From Sebastes aleutianus (lineage: Eukaryota; Chordata; Actinopteri; Perciformes; Sebastidae): a stretch of DNA of 64,000 nt. The notes beneath the pieces were generated by a model. The model ran no database searches, was not told the DNA's origin, and saw only the letters and a program-made list of their open reading frames with translations. Positions 47,901 to 58,803 of the stretch are shown in pieces. Location: assembly GCA_916700875.1 (NCBI GenBank), contig CAKAKS010000004.1:12482534-12546533 (forward strand), given 5' to 3'. Made by a program: the position numbers and the translations under genes. Positions within the stretch are counted from its first letter, which is position 1. Each line of letters opens with the position of its first letter.

Positions 47901-48177
47901 TTTCATAACAATGACCCGCTAGCTGTACATTATCCCGCTTTTTACACAAAACACAAAAACGGTCCACCAGAGTACGAGATTACTGCACATAGCGTTACAT
48001 ATAGCACCGGTCTGCTATTAAGAACAGACCGTAGAACGCTGACCAATCAGAATAGAGTATTCAACAAAGCCGTGTAATAAACAACTGTAATTATTAATGA
48101 GTTAGTTAAGTTGTAGAATTGTATTCTCTCGATCGACTAATAGATTAATTGACTAATTGTTTCAGCTCTTGTGTGTT

Positions 48178-48224
<47 letters not shown>

Positions 48225-50660
48225 CAGAGGAGGCCGTGGTGGAGGTGAAAGGCACTGATAGCTGAGCGCTGAGAAGCTGCAGTCTCTCTTTCTTCATGGT
48301 CAGACTTTTAATCTGCTCCTCCAGCTTCCTGTTCTCCTCCTGCAGCTGGTGGAGGGACTTCAACATGCCCAGCACTGAAAGAGACAAAACTGATTGATTT
48401 GATTGATTGATCAGAGTATTTGAGTGTAGCGGAGTGGCAGCACTTTCTGCGTTTTTTTTTATTTACTTCTCACCGGTTCTGTGTTGAGAGGAAATTTACA
48501 GTCAAATCTGCAGTAATAAAAATCATCCTGTCACAGTGTGATGAAGCTGTATTGGAGCGATCTTTTCACAAGCGAGGACACGGATGCTCTGACTTTCTGA
48601 AAGGCCAGTCCTTCCTTAAGGCAAAACCACGCAGCTCTGCTAAGCCTCCACACCATTTCGCTCAAATACCCAGTGACTGATTGGACAGATGCACTCCACG
48701 GGGAGGTCAGAGATCAAGATCGGCTACAGAACAGTGACCCTGGTGGCTGTGCAGACTCAGCGACAAGGACAACTCAGTGAGGAAGAGGATTTGCACACAC
48801 TGGAACTTAAACCAGATGAAGGACGACCTTTCTAACTAGGCTACCTTCCGTTTTTCATTTTCACTATATAGATCCCTGAAAGGATGTTCAGATAGGCAGA
48901 TGACGGACTGTAATCGACAATAACAGATGCAGTTAGAAAGTGACTGAAAAGAGGAAGAGAGAGAAGGCAAAAGAATGATTTGAAGAGGTGGAAATAATGA
49001 TTAGCTATGGGGCTGGGTATCGAACCTCAATACATTATAAGTACTGACAGAAATGTGCGACACGTACCAAAAACTGGCACTGAACGTCTCGTTAGATTTG
49101 TAGCTTTTGAGGACTTTAACTTAGAAAATAGTATTGCTTTGGTGTCGGAGATGAGAGTCAGGTATCGACACTCCAATTGAAATATGTGTGAGCGCATTCT
49201 TGTACGTCTCCAGGTGTGTTTTAGTGTGTGTGTGTGTGTGTGTGTGTGTCCTCTCACCGTCTCCCTGCGCTCCCTGCTGCAGCAGGAAGCTCTGCCCTTC
49301 GTTCCACTGCCTCTCCAGGAGCTGCTCTATGCTGGTGGCCACCGGGGGCAGCGTCTCGCCGCCGCCTCCCCCGGCCCCTAGCAACCCCAGCCCCGGCCCA
49401 GGCAACGACCCCGAGGAGTCATAGCGGATCTGCAGGCCACCAATGGGAGAGCTGAATGAAGGCAGAGAGAGAGAGGGAGAGCGTGGATAGAAAGGGAGAG
49501 ATAGAGAGGTCAATGGGGAGATTAACGACCCAACATAAACGTCAGACAAACATAGACACTGCTGGCTATAAAACTACATCAATTTGTTGTTACAGTGGCC
49601 TCTAATGAAAAGGGGCCAGGCTTTCTGTCTGTCTGTGTGTGTGAGGCAGAGAGAGAGGGAGAAGCAGGACATGCGAGAGAGGGAGAGACAGACAGAGGGA
49701 AGTGGACTGTCTTGATGCGATAAATCTTGGTGTGTGTGCTGAGACAATCTGTTGAGTGTGAAGGAGGGGAAATGAGGGACAGCAGGAGAGAGTAGAAAGG
49801 ACAGAAAGAGAGGTGCGTAACGTGGGGAAAAGGCAAGATTTTTCCACTTTTGAATCACACTGCAAACTTAAATACACTCAGATGTCAAAGGCACAGTATT
49901 ATCCACGTTGGATGCCAAAAAATGTGTCAGCTATATTCCTATTAAGGCTTTAAATCAAGGCATTCAAAATGCCATTAAATGTGCTACTGTCACCATATTC
50001 TTCTGTCTTCTTTTTAAATGAAATGTCACCCTTTCCCACACACACACAAATGATGTGAAATAATACAGATGCAGTGTAGAAAATAAATAACTAAAATAAC
50101 GAAAAACTGGAACCAACCTCATCAAGTGAAACTATCCATGCCACAAAGAAGTCGTAACAAACAAAAATGGATTTGCATCATCAATATTCCCATCCTGAGA
50201 GATCCATGCAAATACTCCCAAATGAAGGAGATGCAGAAAATCATCAGACTGTCCTTCCATGTGTGATTAAAACCCCAAGACAGAAAAAAAAAAAAAAAAA
50301 CTGGAGTTGAAGGATGGTTACCACCTTCAAAAAACACAAGTTATCGTTGGCTGAGAGAGCGAGAATTGCCTGTAGGGGTGAGAGCGAAAGGGAGAGTGTG
50401 CATGTGTGTGTGCGAGGAGTGAGAGGAAGAAGAGAGGAGACGAGGGGCCAGCGGAGGGAAAAGCAGAGAGGGGGATGGGTGAAGGAGGGGTGGGGGGGGG
50501 GGGGCAGTGAGGAATGTAAATGGCGAGGGATGGGTGGGGTGGGGGGAGCATCTGTGTGTGTGTGTGTGTGTGTGTGTACTCACCGCGGGGTGGTCTTGGG
50601 AGAAGCTCTTATGGAGAAGCCCTGAGCTCCGACGCCGCTGCTGCCGTCTCCCACCTCCTG

Positions 50661-50703
<43 letters not shown>

Positions 50704-53700
50704 AAAATCAATTGTACATCTAAGACCAAGACCGCACTAAGCCAGCTAAAACACTTTATGTGTGAAAACGACGTGCATCCACACCAACGTTTTCAGGTCA
50801 TTTGTGTTATGTAAAGTTCTCTGTCCACACCTGGACAATAGGAAAACGACTAAATCTCTTCTTCTTTGTTTTATTTTGGTGGGTCAACAACAAAACGTGC
50901 ATCACAGCCAACATCTGGTGAGGAATGAGACCAACAGTTATTCTGCTGAGTCTGCTCTATGCCCTCCTGCTCTCTGGGGTAACCTATACTGTGTTTTAAC
51001 ACAACCAAACTCATGGTAAATATATACATATATATTTTATTGTTTTCCTGTTTCTGCTGTCAAATAACAGAACAAGCAGAGAGAAATCATTTGATTAGAG
51101 CTGCAACGATTAATCGATTAGCTGTCAACTAGGGGTGTAACGATATGCCGGTATTGACGATAACCGTGATATTTAAAAATGAAATATTGATATCATGTTA
51201 ATAATACACATGATAATATTGTGTAAATAATCTAGCATCTCCTAAATTATTTTATATATAAAGTTATGGTAACAAACTCTCTCTTCACCTCCCTACACTC
51301 GCCATTTGCATGTAATTAATTTGCCAAAACAGAGGAAAAAAATGCACAATAAACAAAGTTAAAGATTAATGTGAATAATAGCATTATTTAATTATTTTTG
51401 AAATTTTCTATAGATATTGCGATAATTTTGTTATCGGGAATTCTTTGGCCACGATAATCGTTTAGTGAAATTCTGATATCAAAACAGCCCTAATGTCAAC
51501 TATTAAATTAATCGCCAACTATTTGGATAATCGGTTTGAGTTATATTTTAAGAAAAAAGTCAAATTCTCTGATTCCAGCTTCTTAAATCTGAATATTTTC
51601 TGGTTTATTTACTCCTCTATGACAGTAAAATCGACATTTTTCACCATTTTCTGACATTTTATAGACCAAACAACTAATCGATTAATCGAGAAAATAATCA
51701 ACAGATTAATCGACAATGAACATAAACGTTAGTTGCAGCCTTAAATTTGATTGTGGCTTATACATATTACCTGTTAACCAGGCAAACTGCATTTCCTGCA
51801 GAATTGCACTTAGACAAAATAAATATAAATGCAGCTTAATGACTGTATTGAGTGATTGGCTATATTGACATTTAAAATGAGTGATCTCCGAACATCTCAA
51901 ACATCATATTTAACATTGTTTTATAGGTTTCATAATTGATGGATTTTACAAATTTTATGAGAAGAACTGATGGCTCCAGCTGTAGCACATGGTTACATAT
52001 AGGGCTGGGCAATATATCGATATCGTATTGATATCGTGATATGAGACTATTAGATTTTGGATATCATAATATGACATAAGTGTTGTCTTTTCCTGATTTT
52101 AAAGGTTTCATTACAGTAAAGTGATGTAATTTTCTGAACTTACCAGACTGTTCTAGCTGTTCTATTATTTGCCTTTACCCACTTAGTCATTATATCCACA
52201 ATACTGATGATTTTTTAATAAAAAATCTGTGTTTTTATTTTGTGTAGCATCAATATTCAAACCTACAATATCGTCTCAATATTGATATTGAGGTATTTGG
52301 TCAAAAATATTGTGATATTTTATTTTCTCTGTATCGCCCAGCTCTAGTTAAATACAATGGATTTTCAAATGCTCTAAATCTGTGATTGGTGTTGACAGTA
52401 CATTCACACAGCAATAACGCTCCCAAATATGTCTATTTGGATTTCTTTTATTGGAGTTTTATAACGCTTTGATTAGAGGTCTAATTCAGCCCCTAACCAG
52501 GCTTACAGTACAGCACAGTACAGTATATCATTTTCCAAAAGCTCAGTTGTCCTCGTCCACACTAAAACGCATTGAGATATTTTCCAGATTTATCGGTCTG
52601 GAGACTGGCGGTGAGAAAAACGCCGGCCAAAACAAAGAGAAAAACCTGCATTTTCTAAATTTATCTGGCGTAGTGTGGACGTATTGTAATACTTGTGGCT
52701 CTGCAACCTCTAAAACTTTTTCTCTCTCTTCCTTTGTATCTCTTTCACACACGAGCCTTCATTCAAACTCCATGTGCGTTTCTCCCTCTACCTTCTGTGA
52801 GAGTCTCTACCTCCTCCCTCTGGGCCCCTGGCCAGACGCTTCTTTTCATTTTCCTCACTGAGAGTAATGAATCACACATGCACACACACGCAAACGCACA
52901 CTTTTGCATTTACACAATCGCACAAACTCCCCTCTACTTAAGACAGTCAATCCCAGCTTTTACCCCCGCCAGGTCACCACTCTAGTCCCTCGCTCGCCTT
53001 CTTTTTCAAGTCCTTTTTCTCTCATAACCCTCTCCGTCCTGGCACCTCCCTCCAGACACTCAAAAGCAAAGAGAAGCGGCTGCCAAAGTAAACAGGCTAC
53101 ATGCATACAAACACACGCACACCTTGCACGTTTGTGCTCACATGACCCTTACTAGTGCACAAACACAACTTCACGCTTGTGTAGCTGCACACACGTGCTG
53201 TACACGACTGTGTGCATAACTTTGCGGTGAGGAAAGAAGGAATGCATGACAATGATTTTCACTATTGATTACAGATTAAATGATTAGTCAATTAATCTAT
53301 TAGTCAATCATTTTGATAATCATTCCAGTCAATTTTCAAGCACAAATGCAAAATAACTATCTGGTTTCAGCTTTTCAAATGCGAGGATTTTGCTGCTTTT
53401 TCCTGTTTTATAATCACTGTAAATTCAATATCTTTGTCTTTTGGACAAAAGACATTTGACGGTCATTATTTAACATTTTACAGAAGAAACGGTTAATCGA
53501 TCGATCAGAAAAGCAATTGGCGGATTAACTGATAACAGGGCTGGGCGATATGGCCAAATTTTCTATCCAGATATAGATCATTTCATATCTCTATAACGAT
53601 ATACATCCCGACATAGCATGTTATCTGGTAATTCAATAAATAAATTGTCTGTATGAAATAACCACGTGGTAAAGCCTATTTTTGGATACTCCTGTGTGAA

Positions 53701-54432
53701 TTAAATACTTTAAAAGTACTTAATGAGTATTTTCTCATTTAATTAAAGAACTTTTGTGCAAAATGAACATAACAGTTTCAAGTGAAATTATAGAGAAAAA
53801 TTATAATAAATATTTCCAGCTATACACTGAATGTGTTTACATGCATGCACACAAATACAGAGTAATCAGATTAAGACAATAGTTTGATTTAACGACACTG
53901 GGGTGTTCCCATAAGCAGAATTCTATCAATTTAGTTTTTCTGAGAAGTTAGTATGTGCTCGTTATTATCAATTTAGACAGCATAATTGTGTAATGTGATA
54001 TCTAGATATATAATTTCATCAAGATATGATTCTATTGAAAAACGATATATTATATTGAATTATCGCCTGAGAATGATATTAAAGATATTCAAGAAATTAG
54101 TAAACAATTACATAAAAGCAGACAATCTTCACATCGGAGAAGCCTGAATCAGCAAAGGTGTGACATTTGTGCTTGAGAAATTGCTTATAAATATAAAATC
54201 TAAAATAATTAATTAGTATGCTCATTTTTCCTTATTAATGCTCAAACAAATCTAAAATGCTACTTTTTATTTAATTAAATATAACATTTATCTAATATAA
54301 AATCTAACATTTTTCTAAAAGTGAAAAAGTTGCAACCAAACTTTTTTTTTTTTCTTCAGGAATTACACAAAGCTTGCTTGTGTAGACACACAGAACCTGC
54401 CTAGTTATCTGTTGCACACACACACACACAGT

Positions 54433-54469
<37 letters not shown>

Positions 54470-55092
54470 ACATACACACACAGCCCCGTGGCCCCCTGTC
54501 ATTCAGCCTGATTAGTGAGTTGACCTGCAGGTCAGGGTGGATCTGGCTCTGATGACTGCTGACCGGCAGCAGGAACTACCTACCTTCCTCCTCCTCCGCC
54601 TCCTCCTCCTCACTCTCAACTCTCTCCTCCTCTCCTTTCTTCTCTCCTCTCGGTTCAACCAGATGTCTTGTATCAGGAAGTAGCTACTCTGATTACTTAC
54701 TCCTTCATCAGCTCTTCTGCACTGGACAGACAACAAACCACCTATTTTTCTACTGCAGGAGCTCCTGAAGGCAGCTACCGGCTTTCTCTGCATCCTCTGT
54801 CACACCACTACCTCAACGATCTTCCTCTTTCTCTGACACCGGCCACAGCTTAGAGTAGACTTTTATGTTTTACGTGTAGAAGTGTGTGAGCCCGTGTGCT
54901 GTATTTGTTTGTGTTTGTGTGACAGAGAGGACGAGTGAGAACAATCACGCCGTGTAACTGGAGCTGAGTGGGAGGAGCTTGGAAATATCACGAGTGCTGA
55001 CCCTTGACCTCTCTGTGGGACCGAGGGGGCGTGACTTATCCATTATCTCCCTCTCTTTCTCTCTCTCTCTAACACACATGCATACATTTGTC

Positions 55093-55124
<32 letters not shown>

Positions 55125-57386
55125 GTCGCCACGTTAGGTATGTTGCCGTACCTGCTGGTGAGGCCTCGGACTGGGCCATGAGTGCCGCCATGGCCGAGTT
55201 GGGATTCAGCCTGTTGCCGAACATGTGGGAGGGGGCGAGGTTGAAGACGGACCCTGGCAGCCCGCTCACCTGTAGACAAGAGGCACAGATACGGACAAGA
55301 ATAAGCCACAAAAAGTGTTTCACTTTGATTGAAATTGTAGTTATAAGTCACTTAGGCAAGTTTTTAGAGATCTTTTTTTTTGGGGGGACATTTTTGCCTT
55401 TAGTGAATAGCTGATAGTTTAGAGACAGACAGAAAAACAAGAGGGGAGTGAGGAGTAGGACACCAAAAGTCCCCCCACAATGCAGTTATATGTGTCTTAT
55501 CTGCGTGGCTATCGGGACGTTTTTAAATCTCGAGAAATGAACACCAATGCCAAACTGCTTCTATAATTTAGTGGAAATATATGTATGGATTTAAAATAAT
55601 TTTTCATTGAATTAAATATTATTTAAGGGCTACAATTTATGATTATTTTGATGAATTCTTATTTTAATAGTATGGATTTTTTAATAAAAATTATTTTCTT
55701 GCTTATCAATTAAAATTAACTGTATAAACTATCACAAAAAAAAGCAACAAATGGCCATTACAAATTTCCAACAGTGCAAAACACAAAGTAATTGAATTGA
55801 TAATGATACAAACGGTAAACAAAAAGAAAATTGATTTTTGGTGGTTTTGCTTGATAAATGACTCAAACAATTAATTGATTATTAAAAGTGCTGTTGATTT
55901 ATATTCTGTCCATTGTTTTAGCACTATATATTTATTAAACCTAAATAAAAAGTAATTCTTGAGCAGTCGCAAAGCAATGTCATCTACATAAGAGTGGGGA
56001 ATTTTTGTTTGTAAACTGATATTTAAATCTCATGTTGCATAGTCACAGGTGTTTCTTTGGTGTGTATTTCACAGTGCCAATAGGTTATTTGTATTACATT
56101 TTTGGAGAGGTCTGACTGGTATGTTATGAGCCTGAATCCAAAGCTGATAATCAATCTGCTCAATCAATGGTTTGAATTTAAAATCTCTGGTCTCCACTAT
56201 TGATTCCACTTTGTCACAAAGCATCTACATATTGTTTCACGCCAGTAAAGCTTATTTGAATGGAGAAAAAAAAAACACTTTACTATCATTTCATGTACAA
56301 AAAACATGGATATATTACAGATCCACGGCTCATTATTCTGTTACCAGCACACACATGCACGCGGGGCTCAGAGTGCCTCGACACCCCGACAGTACGCTGA
56401 CATGCTGACAAAGTGTTTCTGATGCATAGAGTTTAATCCAATTAAGGCATTTCCCAAATAAGGACCGTGGAGTGGAGGGTGGGGTGAGACGGAGGAGAGC
56501 GAGGGTGGAGCATCGGGAGGGGAATCAGGTCTATCTAAAGGAACAAAATGGCTGACTGTTTTGGTTAAAAAGATACAACTAAAGCAAGTGACACAACAGA
56601 AAACATATTGAAGTTACTGGAAGTTGCTCTTCCACATTTTGTTTGGAAGTTCCAGGAGCTCTGTAATTTTTGGACAAGCTGAAAAGCACTTTTTCTTTTG
56701 AAGTTAATGAAGGAAAAGTTATTATTTGGTGACCAAATGTAATTTTATAATTAACTGATGGGACAGTTAATAGATTAAATAGTTTCCTACAATTTCTGCA
56801 GTTTGACAGACGAGAGTTCTGATCAGCACTACAACAATGAGAACATTATTTTTGCAAATGAAGAGAAAATAGAAAAATTATATGAAAACCTGAACACCAA
56901 AATGTTAAAGGAAACAAAACTAAGCCTCAGCGTGTTCATGCAAATCCTGCATTTGTGAAGCTTTGCCTGTTAAGATTTAGGGTGCAAAAACTGGAATGCC
57001 ATAATCTCTTATTACAGATTCATTGAGGTGGTACGTCTAAAATAATACAATTTGGAAAACATCCTGGAAATTCCCATCCGTGTTAAATGTTAAATTCAAA
57101 GAAAGAACCTGTACCCCGTCCATTTTCCCACCCTCATTGAAATGACTTCAGATTTCTTTCTAGACCCCCCCCTCCCTTTCTCCCCTCTTCCTCCTCCTCC
57201 TCCTCCTCCTCCCCTCGGTGCCATAATCCTGCCCCCTTTCCCATCAACATTCATTTTTCATTTTCATTCATTTTTCATTCAAAGTCGCTCTCGCACTCCC
57301 TTTCTCTGTCCTGGGCTGATAGCCAATAACAGTAGGCCGAGAGTCTGCTAGCGGACTGAAAATAGCAAATGGTCTCTGTCACACAG

Positions 57387-57440
<54 letters not shown>

Positions 57441-57673
57441 GCACACTGAAGGAGGCTTGTTGTTGGCGTCCTTCTATAGTTGCGTAATTTCTGCAGACTG
57501 GATTCGGTGTGTGTGTCCCAGATGTCCAGAGGCGTGCATCACACTTTTACAAACCAACACACACTTTTTTTTTTTTACAATCTGGAGCGACAGGAAGGAA
57601 AAAAATAGTCCTTTCAATATTAAAGTCTTCCTCACTCTGGCTCTCTTAATGTCTATTTCTTTCTCTCACACAA

Positions 57674-57724
<51 letters not shown>

Positions 57725-57901
57725 CACGCATGTACAAACAAACACAGCTACAGCCCAAACTCATCTATACACGCTGCAAACAGGCGTGATATCCTGTGCT
57801 TCCCTGGGCCTCCCGTCCTCTATAATATGCGCTGAACAGAGAGGAGCGGGGCAAGATGAAGGCCAGGCCAGCCAATTCAAGGCATGAGTGCAACCCCCCG
57901 C

Positions 57902-57942
<41 letters not shown>

Positions 57943-58080
57943 CCCGATCCCTCCCTCCCTCCATCTATCCCTCCATCCCTACTGTGGTGCTTGTCAGATG
58001 TCATTACATCACAGGACAACGGAGGGAGAAAAAGAGAAATGGATGGGGACAGAGAGAAGGAAGGTCGAGGGTGAGAGAAA

Positions 58081-58114
<34 letters not shown>

Positions 58115-58762
58115 AAGAGAGAGAGAGAAAAAGAAAGAGAGGTGGTAAGTGGACACGGGAGAAAAATGGAGTTGGGTGGACAGAGACAGAGCGTGGTCTT
58201 TGGGGAGGTTTTGAAAGGATGGACACTGGGGTCAGTGATTGAAGATGAGTTTTTTCTTTCTTTTTGGGGAGATGGGGCAGTGATTACTGGAGGGGGTTGA
58301 GCTGAATTAGAGTCAATGCCCTCTCTTTTGAATATAAGTAATAAGAATTTAAGCCAATGGGACACACTAAAAATAATCACACTTTGAGGAAAATTGCAGC
58401 CTTGGGTTTGAAAATCAAAATAATTCATTTTGATCTGGATAAACTGTTGCTTCAACATCTGATGTTTAAATGGGAATACGTTTTAAAACAGAGGTTCTCA
58501 ATCATTTATCAGGCAAGGACCCCTCACAAGATAGAGAATATACCGGGGACCCCCTCATGTATGTCCCTAAGAATAATTTGACGTAGCCTATTTTTTACAC
58601 TTCTTTAGTCGTAGTTATGTAAAAGAACACAATTATGAATCATATTTGCACATTTGAATATAGATTTGTTGGATTAGAATGTAATAAAACTATTATAGAT
58701 TTAGAAATTAAAATATCATTTGTTAAAGTGAAGTCTTTTGTTTTTGTTTTTTTCTTATATAC

Positions 58763-58803
<41 letters not shown>

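Noticed and set aside
49121..49549. 142-codon continuous frame as a stand-alone gene
   Set aside because: Only 49258-49451 is coding, as an mllt10 exon; the rest translates intron CA repeats and AG-rich intron.
50341..50700. 119-codon minus-strand frame with HKSFSQDHPA
   Set aside because: Wrong frame of the 79-nt mllt10 exon plus repeats; phase of both neighbouring exons demands the DQEVGDG frame.
54530..54620. Possible additional mllt10 exon
   Set aside because: The stretch is CT-rich low complexity and the frame joins perfectly from 55152 to 50662 without it.
57677..57728. Tandem repeats considered as a CRISPR array
   Set aside because: Simple dinucleotide repeats without spacers, in a vertebrate genome.
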